Assembly (NCBI GenBank): GCA_037693485.1
Contig: CM075347.1
Coordinates: 140,710,501 to 140,774,500, forward strand
From: Kitagawia praeruptora
Taxonomy: Eukaryota; Streptophyta; Magnoliopsida; Apiales; Apiaceae
Direction of reading: 5' to 3'
DNA length: 64,000 nucleotides
Shown: one piece after another, positions 11,006-22,800 of the stretch
How the letters are laid out: every line of letters begins with the position of its first letter
How positions within the stretch are numbered: position 1 is the stretch's first letter
Translations under genes and position numbers: made by a program
Notes under the pieces: model-generated
What the model saw: the letters and a program-made list of their open reading frames with translations, nothing else
What the model was told of the DNA's origin: nothing
Databases searched by the model: none

Positions 11006-12538
11006 CTAACAATAGGATTGCACTAGACCAGATGAGTTCTTAAAGGTTTTCAGTTTGAAATCATTTTCAGCTAGTTCATCCCTAAGAGCCTTTTCCATTT
11101 GACTAGCATATAGAACCTTATTCTGTAGATATTCAACTTCATTCTTAAGGTTTTCTACTTGCATAGCAGTTAGCTCAAGTTCCTCATTCTTTTTTATTAA
11201 CATTTCATTTCTAGTAGACAGTTTAGCAATTTCCTCATTAGCAGCAGTCATACTAGTATGAATATTAAACATTTCTACAGATAATTGTTCAATCATGCAT
11301 TTGTACTCAGAAACAGACATGTCTATGGTAGTGAGAGATGGTACCTGAGAGTCTGATGAAGATGTATCATCCTTGGAATTGGCCATCAAGGCATAGTTAC
11401 AAAATTCTTGCTCTTCTCCATCACTATCAGAATCATCCCAACACTTCCCTTTAGCTATGTAGGCCTTACCTTGTGTCTGCTTTTTCAGAAGGGCCTCATA
11501 CTTAGCTTCAAGCTCTAGAAACTCTTTATCCTTCTTTTTAGGCTTCTTGCATTCACTGGCAAAATGCCCTAGGTCATTACATCTATAACACCTTACAGAT
11601 GACCTATCCACATGGCTGGTTTTAAATTTATTCTTGTTTGCTTTCACAGGTGCCTTGCTTTTGTTGAATGAATGGTTTTGGGTTTTAGGTTTGAAGGGTT
11701 GGTTCCTCTTGAATCTGATGTTTGGAAATTTTCTGGCCATGAAAGCATATGAAGTGTTTTCCATTCCATCTAGTTCTTCAAGAGTATAGAACTCTTCTTC
11801 CTCCTTTTCCTCAACAGGTTCACTTACCTCAGCTTCTGTTTCTTCATCATCTACTATCTCCTCTATCCTTAGCTGACTTGTAGATGCTTCTAGGTCTTGA
11901 ATAGATTTGTTGACAATCAAGGCACATGATGTGTTTATCATTCTGCCTTGGTTGGCTTGGATAGCCCTTTTCTGAAGCAACTCAAGCTCATGAGTTTTTA
12001 AAACCCCATAGAGCACATCATATGTGATTTTGTTCAAATCTCTTTCCCTTAGAGAAATGACCCACTGCTCTAGGTGGTTTGGTGAAGACAGTAGAAACTT
12101 CATGTTCAACTCCTTGGTGCTGTAAACCTTGCCATTCATCTGCAACTCAGTAACTAGCTTGTGAAATCTCTCAAACATCTCAGTGATGCTTTCCTTGGGC
12201 TGTGCCATGAAAGCTTCATACTGTGTGACCAGTATCTGTTTCTTGTTTTCCTTGACCTCATCAGTCCCTTCACATAACACCTCAATGTGATCCCACATTT
12301 CTTTGGCAGATGTACACGATGCAATGTTTGCAAACATTGACATATCCATGGAATCAATAATTAGCAACATGAGGTGACTGTCAAGAGCAACCATCTCCTT
12401 TTCTGATTCTGTCCATTTGGATGGTTCCTTGGCCACATAAGATCTTGGAATGGTTGTGGTTCCAACAATCTTTTCAGGTATTTCTTGTTGTGGAACAAAG
12501 GGACCATTCTTGAGAATCTCAGGATACAAAGGATGAGA
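11006..12538 (-). pseudogene. B gag, central part, split by element E
   Basis: This is a Copia/SIRE gag segment. It contains SAKEMWDHIEVLCEGT, QILVTQYEAFMAQPKESI, a long acidic linker (EEIVDDEETEAEVSEPVEE), a CCHC knuckle (CYRCNDLGHFASEC) and a coiled-coil-like region. It ends at 11006 with a stop. The right end is exactly the TGAGA target site of E. The first 36 codons of the same gag lie 13 kb away at 25505-25614, and the reading frame matches across the empty site. Confidence 0.9.
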
Positions 12539-12609
12539 TGTTAGGAATATGTTGTAGTTGATGATAACTTAACAATCAAGCAAAATTGTATAAGTCAAGT
12601 TTTGTAACT

Positions 12610-12920
12610 ATCAACGGATAAGATCTTATAACTCTATTCGTTGACAGGTAGCTCATCAACAGATGAGGTTTAGTAGCATACTGCAATATCTCTATTTTTC
12701 AGTTGATAGTGTTTTTATTCAGAGTCATGTTGACCATCAATGGATAGGCAGAATAGGGTAGCCAATTGTAAATAAGCTATGCTATGTAATTCTGTCTAAG
12801 TGAAAGTGTATCAACGGATAAGAACAGGGCTCTATCAATGGATACAACTCAAATCTACTCGATCAACGGATACAGCTCAAACTACCATCAACGGATAAGT
12901 GTGCACAACATCAACGGATA
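12610..12920 (+). promoter_or_regulatory. ATCAACGGATA motif cluster in E U3
   Basis: Five exact copies of ATCAACGGATA start at 12610, 12810, 12862, 12887 and 12910. One-base variants (ATCAATGGATA) are near 12735 and 12834, and an inverted variant (ATTCGTTGACA) is near 12636. The cluster lies 90-400 bp upstream of the TATA box, where enhancer elements would be expected. The same cluster is in the 3' LTR at about 24590-24901. Confidence 0.7.
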
Positions 12921-13007
12921 ATCATTGTCACTTTATCCTATGCTAGCTGGGAATTAGCAGTTGATAAGGACAGGTTTGACTGACAGATCACATGGGTTGA
13001 TAGTAGG

Positions 13008-13015
13008 TATAAAAA
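13008..13015 (+). promoter_or_regulatory. LTR TATA box of E
   Basis: TATAAAAA sits about 470 bases into the LTR, just downstream of the motif cluster and about 340 bases upstream of an AATAAA signal. That is the normal spacing for a Copia U3-R region. The transcription start would be about 30 bases downstream. Confidence 0.65.
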
Positions 13016-13528
13016 GCAGTATGGCAGCCATACTTTGGAAACACAGAAGAAAGAAGCATTCCATTTACACAGTACATACAAGAAAGGTGCAGGGGACATA
13101 TCTGTTCACAAGGACAACCTTTCGGCTACATGTGGATTTGGAGTGGAGTAGCAAGTCAACTAGAATTAGATTAATATTATCTTATTCCTGTAGTACTTGT
13201 AAACTTGGGATATATAACCAAGTGTAGCAACTCTTTAGAGTGTGAGAAAACATACATATTTGCTTAGGGTTTCTTGAATATCTTTAGAAGCAAAGAGTTG
13301 TAAACACAGAAGTTGTGTACATTTGTATCACAGGGTTTTCTTCAAATAAAAGTCTCAGGTGGTACATTTAACCACCTGATTTTTTATGTGGTTGTGAACT
13401 ATTTCTATTCAGCAATTATTTCTTTATAGATTTTTGTGGTTTTTATCAGAAATTTATAACTATCAAGAATTGTATTCAACCCCCCCCCCTTCTACAATTA
13501 TACAAGTGTGTAATCTGGGAATAACAAT

Positions 13529-13540
13529 TGGTATTAGAGC
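13529..13540 (+). other. primer-binding site of E
   Basis: TGGTATTAGAGC begins two bases after the 5' LTR end. It is complementary, with one mismatch, to initiator-Met tRNA. Confidence 0.9.
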
Positions 13541-13585
13541 AAGCTTCTAATATATTTGAAGTTTAAAGATCAACACACTTCCAAC

Positions 13586-15995
13586 ATGTCTAAGAAGGAT
13601 TACGGAGTGAAGATACCGGTTCTTGATAGGGAAAATTACTTTCACTGGAAAGTAAAAATGCGTCTACATCTCATGTCTATTGATGTAGGTTTTGTAGATT
13701 GCATTGAGAAAGGTCCTCATGTTCCAATGAAGGCTGCTTCAAGAGTTGGTCTTGTTATAGATGCACCAGACACGTACATCCCAAAACCTGTTTCTGAGTG
13801 GAGTACTGAGGATGTTGCAGAAGTTCACAAAGATAAAAAGACCATGAATATTCTGTTTAATGGTTTAGAAACAGACATGGTTGACAATGTTATCAACTGT
13901 ACTACCGCCAAGGAAGTATGGGACATTGTTCAAACCCTTTGTGAAGGTACAGAACAGGTAAGGGAAAACAAGATGCAGCTACTGATCCAACAGTATGAGC
14001 ACTTCCATTTCAAGAATGGAGAGACATTGAATGACACATTTAGTAGATTTCAAAAGCTACTGAATGGCTTGAAACTGTATGGAAGAATCTACCAAGTGAA
14101 AGATTCTAATCTCAAATTTCTGAGATCACTGCCCAAAGAGTGGAAGCCTATGACTGTTTCTCTAAGAAACACTCAAGAGTACAAGTCATTTACTCTTGAA
14201 AGGCTCTATGGAACTTTAAAGACATATGAACTAGAAATGGAGCAGGATGAAGAAATTGAGAAGGCCCAAAAGAAAAGTGGGTCAGTTGCACTTGTTGCCA
14301 ACTTGGAGCAGAAGGAGGAGAAGAGGATTGAAGCTGCTAAATCTACACCAAATAGGGAGGTTTGTGAAGGTAAAGCAGAATCAAGCAAAAGCAAGGAAAA
14401 GGTGTCTGAAGAAATGAGTGTCCTATAGCAGGATGAATTGGATGAGATAGATGAGCATTTAGCCTTTCTATCTAGGAGATTCTCTAAGCTAAAATTCAGA
14501 AGAAACTCTGGGGTGGCCAAGCCATTTAACAAGGATTTTTCTACAAGCAATTATGTGGATAAATCCAAAATTAAATGCTACAATTGTGGTATTGCTGGTC
14601 ACATGATAAGTGAATGCAGGAAGCCTAGATCTGAGAACAAGGGAAAGCCAACTGAAACTGTTGACTACAAGAAGAAATATTTTGATCTTCTTAGACAGAA
14701 AGGAAAGGCATTCATGACCCAAGAGTATGACTGGGCTGCTGATGGAAATCATTCTGATGATGATGCTGAGTTTGTCAACCTTGCATTAATGGCTGATTCT
14801 GAGCAGGAAGCAAGTTCATCTAGCAATCAGGTATATTCTACTAATCTCTCTGAGCTCACCAAAGAGGAATGCAATAGTGTTATAGATGAAATGTCTACTG
14901 AATTATATCACTTGAGTGTTACTCTTAAATCACTTACTAAAGAGAACAATAGGATTAAAGAAACTAATCAGTTCTTAAGTGATAAAAATGCAGTTCTAGA
15001 AGTTCAATTTCTAGAATTTGAGAAAATGAGAGTTGATTGCAATGATGCTAAAAATGAACTTGAAGCTGTGTTAAAAAGAGAATTGATATTAAGAAACCAG
15101 CTTGAAAAGGAACAAGGGATAATTGCTAAATTTCAAAGTTGTAGGAATGTTTCTCAAAACATAATAGAAGTCCAAGGAATAGAATCATTTGTGAGGGATA
15201 CCTGGACTCAAAAGAAAAAGGAGCTAGAACCTTGCCTTGAGGATCTAGAGACTATTTGTGAATCAACGGATAGTGATCATCCGTTGACAGATGAACCATC
15301 AACGGATGAGAGGTATCCGTCGACTAACAAAAAGTCTGTTAGTAAGAAGGAACTCAAGAAACTGAATAATCAGTATGGTCCAGTAGCCAAGAACTTTGTT
15401 TCTGGTGAAAGTAGCCAAGCCAAATCAAGTGAGAAGGCTAAGGCAGGTGATTTACTTAACAAAAAGGCTGTTGGTAAATCAGTTAATGAAAAGGTAGAGA
15501 CTGAGGGTAAAAAAAAAAAAGAACAGAAATGGTAAGATAGGCATTAACAAGAAAAACAATTATTCTCCTGACAAGTTTGCTCCTAGGAAAACTTGGGGTA
15601 ATTGCAATAGTGTCAATCACCTATCTTCTAATTGCAAGTCTGTTAAAAGGACTCCTGTTCATGTACCTCAATCTATGCCAAGTATGCTTGCAATGCCTGT
15701 TATGCCTGGTTTGTATCAGAATGCTAATTTTTCAAATCCATATGTGAACATGCCATATGTGCCTAATCCTTATTTTCAATCTGTGAATATGCCAAAAATG
15801 TCATGGAGCATTCCTAGCATGGATAATATGTATGCCAATTTTTCACAAATGCATGCATCAAATATTTATGCAAATGAGCATCTGTCAAAACCTATCACTC
15901 AAGCATCTACACCCAAAGTGAAGATTGCTAAGAGTGTAAAACCAAAGGCTAACAAGAAAGGACCCAAGGAAACTTGGGTACCAAAATCAACTTGA
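13586..15995 (+). pseudogene. E gag (broken)
   Basis: Gag starts at ATG 13586 (MSKKDYGVKIPVLDRENYF). It has the Copia gag core (FHWKVKMRLHL, AKEVWDIVQTLCEGT, LLIQQYEHFHFKNGETL), then a CCHC knuckle (CYNCGIAGHMISEC) near 14577, a coiled-coil-like region and a Met/Pro/Asn-rich tail around 15675-15900. An in-frame TAG interrupts it at 14426-14428, before the knuckle. A 12-A run at 15509-15520 throws the last 160 codons into another frame. It ends WVPKST-TGA at 15995, overlapping pol by about 20 bases in the -1 frame. The SVD/STD words near 15264-15330 come from the ATCAACGGATA motif. Confidence 0.9.
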
Positions 15996-16687
15996 TTTGT
16001 ATTTTGGATTGTGTGCAGGGAAATAAGAGGAATCTATGGTACCTAGACAGTGGATGTTCTAAGCATATGACAGGAGATTCAACCCTGCTCACAGAGTTCA
16101 AGGAGGAAGCTGGCCCTAGAATTACCTTTGGAGATGACAACAAAGGATATACTAAGGGATATGGCTTGATTACAAAGGATAATGTCATCATTGAAGAAGT
16201 GGCTTTAGTTGAAGGTTTGAAGCACAATTTGCTGAGTGTCAGTCAGATTTGTGACAAAGACTATGAAGTAAAGTTCACTAAAGAAGCCTGTGTTGTTTCT
16301 ACTAAGGAAAACAACAATGTGGTTCTGACAGGCTTTAGAAAAGGAAATGTTTACATAGCTGATTTCAACTCAGTATGCTCAGAATCCATTACTTGTCTCT
16401 TCAGCAAAGCAAGCAAGGATGAGAGTTGGCTATGGCATAAAAAGCTGTCTCATTTGAATTTTAAAGTAATGAATGATTTGGTAAGAAAGGATCTTGCTAG
16501 AGGAATCCCTCAATTGGAGTTCATCAAAGATGGACTGTGTGATGCCTGCCAATTAGGGAAGCAAAAGAAATCATCCTTCAAGAGCAAGACAGAGTCATCC
16601 ATTGTTAAGCCTCTTCAATTGCTGCATATGGACTTATTTGGTCCAGTAAATGTCAAAGAAGAAATACTGCCTGGTGATTGTGGATGA
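15974..16687 (+). pseudogene. E pol: protease and GAG-pre-integrase
   Basis: This is the pol frame, -1 relative to gag. The protease site DSGCSKHM begins at about 16046. The GAG-pre-integrase/zinc region follows with WLWHKKLSHLNF and GLCDACQLGKQ, then the first integrase aspartate in LLHMDLFGPV. A short deletion near 16650 shifts the frame so that the rest of integrase is read in the next open frame. The region just upstream of DSGCS has GTGTGCAG/GG, which could serve as a 3' splice site. Confidence 0.88.
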
Positions 16688-19082
16688 TTTTTCTAAGTTT
16701 TCATGGACCTTCTTTCTGCACTCCAAAGATTGTGCAAGTGAAATCATCATCAATCATCTCAGACTAGTAAACAATGGTTCTGAAGTAAAAGTACAAAGAA
16801 TCAGGAGTGACAATGGCACTGAATTCAAAAATTCCACAATGAAGATTTTCTGTGAAGAGAATGGAATTGTCCATGAGTTTTCTGCTGCTAGAACACCTCA
16901 ACAAAATGGGGTTGTTGAAAGGAAAAACAGAACTCTCATTGAAGCAGCTAGAACAATGTTAAGTGAATCAAGATTGCCAACATATTTCTGGGCTGAAGCT
17001 GTCAGCACTGCCTGCTTCACTCAGAATATTTCCTTGATCAATCAAGCTAGAGGAATGACTCCTTATCAGTTATTTACCAACAAGAAACCAACGTTAGCTT
17101 TTCTTCATGTCTTTGGATGTAAATGTTTTGTGCTAAGAAATCATGGAGATAACTTGGGCAAATTTGAAGCAAAGGCAGATGAAGCTATCTTTGTTGGATA
17201 TGCAGCAGGGAAAGCCTACAGAGTCTACAATCTAAGAACCAACATTGTTATGGAATCTGTACATGTTGTGTTTGATGATCAAAAGATTCTAGGTCTAAAT
17301 GATGAAGGCTTCCATGAAAAGTTGAGATTTGAAAATGAGGTAGAAGGAAGAATGTACATTGATGATGACGAGGAAAATGAAGATCATGACCTTGGAAATT
17401 CACCTAGAGTTGTTGGTCCAACTAGAAGTGATGCTAACACTGGAAATGAAGCATCCGTTGACAGTCATACTAGATCATCAGATGCATCCGTTGACAGGCA
17501 TTCTCATGTATCCGTCGACAGGCATTCTCATGTATCCGTTGATAGACAAAATGATGCATCTGTTGACAGTCAACTTCATAACTCCTCAAGGACAACAAAC
17601 TCAGGGGGAGTTTCTCAAAGTCAAAACTCAATATCCAATCAACAAGATCATGCTCACGTAGATGAAGTAACCTCATCTAGATCAAACCTTCCACCTTCAA
17701 GAAAATGGACCAGAGATCATCCTTTTGAGTTAATCATTGGTGACTCAAACTCAAGAGTCCAAACTAGGAGGGCCACACAAGAAGAATGCCTATACAGTAG
17801 TTTCCTATCTCAAGAGGAACATAAGAAAGTGGAGGATGCCCTTCTAGATCCAGATTGGGTCTTAGCAATGCAAGAAGAGCTAAACCAATTTGAGAGAAAT
17901 AAAGTATGGAAGCTTGTGCCCAAACCTGATGATAGAGGTATCATAGGTACCAAATGGGTTCTCAAGAATAAGACTGATGAAAATGGCATAATTGTGAGGA
18001 ATAAAGCTAGATTAGTGGCAAAGGGCTACTCTCAAGAAGAAGGAATATATTTTGATGAAACTTTTGCTCCAGTGGCAAGACTTGAGGCCATCAGAATTTT
18101 CCTAGCCTATGCAGCACATGCCAACTTCAAAGTCTATCAGATGGATGTTAAAAGTGCCTTTCTAAATGGGGAACTGGAAGAAGAGGTATATGTCCATCAA
18201 CCTCCTGGCTTTGAAGATCCAGAATTTCCAGATTATGTATATCTTCTCTTGAAAGCACTTTATGGTTTGAAGCAAGCACCAAGAGCCTGGTATGACACTT
18301 TGTCTCAATTTCTTTTGGAGAATCACTTCACTAGAGGTATAGTAGATAAAACCCTGTTTCATAGAAATGTCAATGGTTCTTCAATACTTGTTCAAATCTA
18401 TGTAGATGATATTATTTTTGGGTCTACAGATGAGAAGCTTTGCAAAAGGTTTGCCAAACTTATGCAGAATAGGTATGAAATGAGCATGATGGGTGAATTA
18501 ACTTACTTTCTTGGTTTACAAGTAAAGCAAGTTAATGAGGGAATTTTCATAAGTCAAACAAAATATATTTATGATCTCTTAAAGAAATTTGACTTAATGG
18601 ATTGTGCCTCTGCAAAAACACCTATGGCCACTGCAACTAAGCTTGAGCTGAATACTAAGGAAAAATCTGTGGACATCTCAAGCTATAGAGGCATGGTAGG
18701 CTCACTTCTATATCTAACAGCTAGTAGACCTGATATAATGTTTTCTACATGTCTTTGTGCTAGATTTCAAGCTGACCCTAGAGAGTCTCACTTGATTGCT
18801 ATTAAGAGAATTTTCAGGTATCTCAAGGGAACACCAAACCTTGGCATTTGGTACCCAAGAGATTCTGGCTTTGATCTAATTGGCTATTCAGATGCAGACT
18901 ATGCAGGTTGCAGAATTGATAGGAAAAGTACTACAGGCTCCTGTCAATTTCTAGGGAACAGGCTTGTGTCATGGTTCAGTAAGAAACAGAACTCAGTCTC
19001 CACTTCTACAGCCGAAGCTGAGTACATTGCAGCTGGAAGTTGTTGTGCACAGATTCTTTGGATGAAAAAATCAACTTATTGA
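16650..19082 (+). pseudogene. E pol: integrase, linker, RT and most of RNase H
   Basis: An 810-codon open frame. It carries the integrase Asp (RSDNGTEF) and Glu (NGVVERKNR), then the integrase C-terminus (FEAKADEAIFVGYA). A linker of about 120 residues has repeated SVD units. RT follows, with ARLVAKGYSQ, YQMDVKSAFLNG, ALYGLKQAPRAWY and YVDD near 18400, then RNase H up to STAEAEYIAAGSCCAQ. A run of six A at 19065-19070 shifts the frame and cuts off the last 85 codons. The core catalytic motifs are intact. Confidence 0.9.
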
Positions 19083-19344
19083 CTATGGTCTAAAAGTTGA
19101 GAAGATTCCAATTTTCTGTGACAACACTAGTGCTATTGCCATCACAGAGAATCCAGTGCAACATTCGAGAACCAAGCATATTGACATCAAATACCACTTC
19201 ATTAGAGAGCATGTGATGAATGGTACAGTAGAAATGCACTTTGTGCCAAGTGAAATGCAGCTTGCAGATATCTTCACCAAGCCTCTTGATGAATCTTCAT
19301 TCACAAGGTTGGTAGGTGAACTAGGTATGCTTAATTTTTCATAA
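19083..19344 (+). pseudogene. E pol: RNase H C-terminus
   Basis: The end of pol after the A-run frameshift carries the FCDNTSAI motif, QHSRTKHIDIKYHFIREH and the conserved LADIFTKPLDESSF tail, closing with LGMLNFS and TAA. It matches the corresponding end of A2 (2466-2700) residue for residue in most positions. Confidence 0.85.
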
Positions 19345-19853
19345 TTCCTAGTGGTATCTAATCATACTGTATTGCAGCTAGAAATGTGTTTTGATTTACT
19401 TGAGAATTAAAAACTCTCGGAATAACTCTTAGCAAAAATTTTGTTTAAGGCAAAATTTGCTTATCAACGGATATCCTTTTATCCGTTGGTAGTATAAACA
19501 CATTACTAGATTTTCGTATGTCAACGGATAACAGGTTGTCCACGTCATCGATGGATAAACTGTTTTCTCAACCGTCCAATCTTTATCCGTTGATATACAT
19601 ATTTCTCTTTATAGCCGTTGGTAAACGTGTATAATTAGTCACGGCTGTACTTCTTTTCTTTTCATTTATTATCTGACAGTTACTTTTGTCCAATGGGGTA
19701 ATTACTTTTAATTATTTCATTTTTAATTCTTGGAAAATATAAAAGGCTGTTTTGTGCCCTCACATCTCACCTTTATTCATTTTCAAGAATCTCATTAGTT
19801 AACTGCATCTTCTTCACTAAATCTCTCTCTGCAACAAAAGTTCAAACACTTCA
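19345..19853 (+). other. E spacer between pol and ORF3
   Basis: Non-coding. It contains further copies of the E motif (TATCAACGGATAT near 19462, TCAACGGATAA near 19520, TATCCGTTGATA near 19585), several as facing inverted pairs. A promoter-like ATATAAAAGG is at about 19738, followed by a CT-rich leader just before the ORF3 ATG. ORF3 may therefore have its own transcript. Confidence 0.5.
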
Positions 19854-22800
19854 ATGGCGCCTATTGTTAAGATGATGTCTTCCACCGGGTTTACCTATGA
19901 GAAGAACAATTTCGCGGCCTTTGTTGATACAGTGAACGCTCCAAAAGCATATCACACCATGATGAATTTCCTGAAGAAATGTAAACTATCATATGCTATG
20001 ACTGCCACCACTCCTCTAATCCATGAGGTAATTGAAGAGGTGTGGGCATCTGCTGAGTACAATGGCACAGACGGTACACTTGCTTTTTCTTTGAAGGGTA
20101 AAAATTATGTAGTTAATTCTGATGTGTTAACTGCTTGTTTAAAATTGCCTGAGAATAACTGTCTGAATGTACCCAGTAATGCTGAAATTGTTACCATGCT
20201 TAATTCCATGAATTATACCCTTAATACTGAGAACTTAGGGAAAATTGTTAGGAAAGGTATGGTTAAAGAATGGAGTTATCTTTGTGATGCCTTCATTAAA
20301 ACTTTTTCTGGCAAGATTAGTAACTTTGATGCTGTTACCAACTCCATGCTAGTTATGCTATGTATGCTTTTGACTGATAAATTCTATAATTTTGGCACAC
20401 TAGTCATGTATGAGATAGCAGCTAAATTAGGTAAAAAGGAAACTAGGAGCAAGAATGTTTATTTTGCTAGATTTTTTATGCTCCTAGCACTGCATGTATC
20501 TGAGAATGAGCTATCCATTGCTAACCCGGATAGCAAGTTCAATTGTTTTGTTCAGGAGAAGAGAGTCTTAAGTGATTTGATTCGAATGAACCTAAATGCA
20601 GAAGTACAATTGGTATATCTACCAATTGTTCAGGTAACTGTTTCCAACCCTGAAACTCCTATCTCCAACCCCCAAATTTCTTTTCCTTCTAGTGTCACAA
20701 TGGAGTTTGTGGCTGTGACCAAACAGGCTCCTACCAAAGTGACTAAATCCAGAGTTCCAAAACCACAATCTAAAAGACAAACCTCAGGTGTCTCTCAAAA
20801 GGCACCTGTTGCAAAAACTACCAAAACTCTTGAGGGGAGTGTGAAGGTGGTAGTGAGTGGTGAGGGACAGGGTGAACATCAAAGAAACCCTAAGGATAAG
20901 GAAGGTGAGGCTGGTGCAACCAACATTTCAGTCTCTCAAAAGACTGTTAATGAACCTACAAGCCAAATTCTAGTTACATCCTCTCAACAGGGTGTGACTA
21001 CTAATTTAAGTTCCACTCTAGGAACACTGCACAAAAGGGGAAGAGACACAGATAACTCTCACTCAAAAACCTATGGTAGAAGAGTAAAATCCAAAACCAT
21101 TGGGGAATCACAGGGTGCACACACTGTACAGCAAACTGTACCTTCTCAAATTCAGTTTGATGTGACTTCAATAAATGTGGAGTCACAGCCCCTTGATCTT
21201 AACCTTCAAATCGATACACATTTTGATCCACCATCACCAACTCCATCTCTGGATGTGGATATGATATCTACATCAATTCCTGATTCTCCATCTTTAAAAT
21301 TCTTGGAGAAGCCCCACTCAACAATTTGTGGTCATCATCTTTTAGATGATTTGTTGGGCCATCAATCTTCCATTCCTGAATTCACAACACTATCTGTGGC
21401 CTCTTCCTTAAAATCAATCACCACAGATTCAGTGTTGGTTTTCACTTCAACGGATACTCGTTTTCCTTCATCAACGGATATCCTTCATTCGTTGACAAGT
21501 GTTTCTCCATCAACGTATATGTCTACAACTAATTATCCGTTGACAGCAATAACCACTACATCAACGGATACACTTTATCCGTTGACAACTCTCTCTACCA
21601 CTGCAAAATGTGACATTCCCATGTCAACTGTGGAGGAGTTTGTAGTAGTTGAAACACTTTTAGGAATGAGGGAAGGGAGTGAGAGGCTGCCTTGTGAGCA
21701 GGCAAAAGGAGAGAAAAACAATGAGAGGCTGACCATTTCTTCCGGTCAGGCAAAAGGAGAGCTAGAGAGTTCCACCTTAGTAGGTGAAGGTGAGGGTGTG
21801 AGAGGTGTGAGCCAGGGGGAGCCCTTGATGCAAGAAAAGAGAGATGAGAGGAGAGAAGGGACTACAGGAGAAATAAGGCGGGAAGAATCAGCCATTGCAA
21901 GTGAGTTAATGGAGGTTAATGAAGCTTCCAAAGAGATGGAATTTAGACAAGAATATCAGTCAATTATTGACTCCATCTCTTTGGATCCTGAAACCTTTAC
22001 TCATCCTGTTTCTGCCTATCAAGTCATGGCACAACAGGGCAATGTGGAGGCAGAGAAGGCAATGCACCTAGTGCACACCTCAGAATCTCTTCAAAGAGCA
22101 AAAGAAGCTTTACAAACCCTGTCTCCAAGTGCTGGAAGTGAAGAGTTTGGCAGTGATGACAGTCAAAGTTCAGATGGTGAAGAAATGAATGAGGATGAAA
22201 CTCCAGGATGGATGTTTTCCAATGCCACTGAACTTGGAAATCTCAATGTGGAAATCATGAAGCAATATCACTCTGCTAAGGCTGAGCACCAAACTGCAGA
22301 ACCACAGAGAAAGACTGTTCTTGAGCAAGTTATGGCCTCCCTGAAATTACAAAAGATGCAATCCGTTATTCAAAGAACACAACAGGAGGAGGTCAAGTCT
22401 GCAATTAGAGATATGAAAATAGCACTAGATGCCAGGATTGAGGCACTAGCTCCTACTACCACTCAGAAGGTGCTTTCTAGCAAACTTCTCAAAGAAGATA
22501 GCCTGGCTAAGTCTGTTCAGCTTCTTTCCTCAAGAGTGGATACTATGGAATCTCAAATGAACACTATCATTGCCAATCAATCAAAACAGACTCAACTACT
22601 GGAAATGCTACTTGCAGCTTCAACCCCAACCCTTGATGCTAACAAAAAGGGGGAGAAAATGGGAACAAGCACAGAAGAAGCTGCAATATCTACTGGCCAA
22701 TTTCAAGCTACCAGTAGTGAGATAGTACAGAGTGAGGGGGAGCAACAGCCAATTGTAGTGGTCAATCTAACAGAGTTTGAGATAAAGGTTTCCCCTGTGA

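Larger units (their letters stand above)
12539..13526 (+). repeat. 5' LTR of E
   Basis: 988 bp, TGTTAGGAATA to GGGAATAACA. U3 holds a cluster of the ATCAACGGATA motif. A TATA box (TATAAAAA) is at 13008-13015 and an AATAAA at 13345-13350. The matching 3' LTR is 24520-25504. An 88-codon frame occurs identically in both LTRs, but it is simply LTR sequence. Confidence 0.95.

Noticed and set aside
12961..13227. 88-codon open frame, repeated identically at 24942-25208
   Set aside because: Both lie in the LTRs of E. They are identical only because the LTRs are nearly identical. No protein family features.
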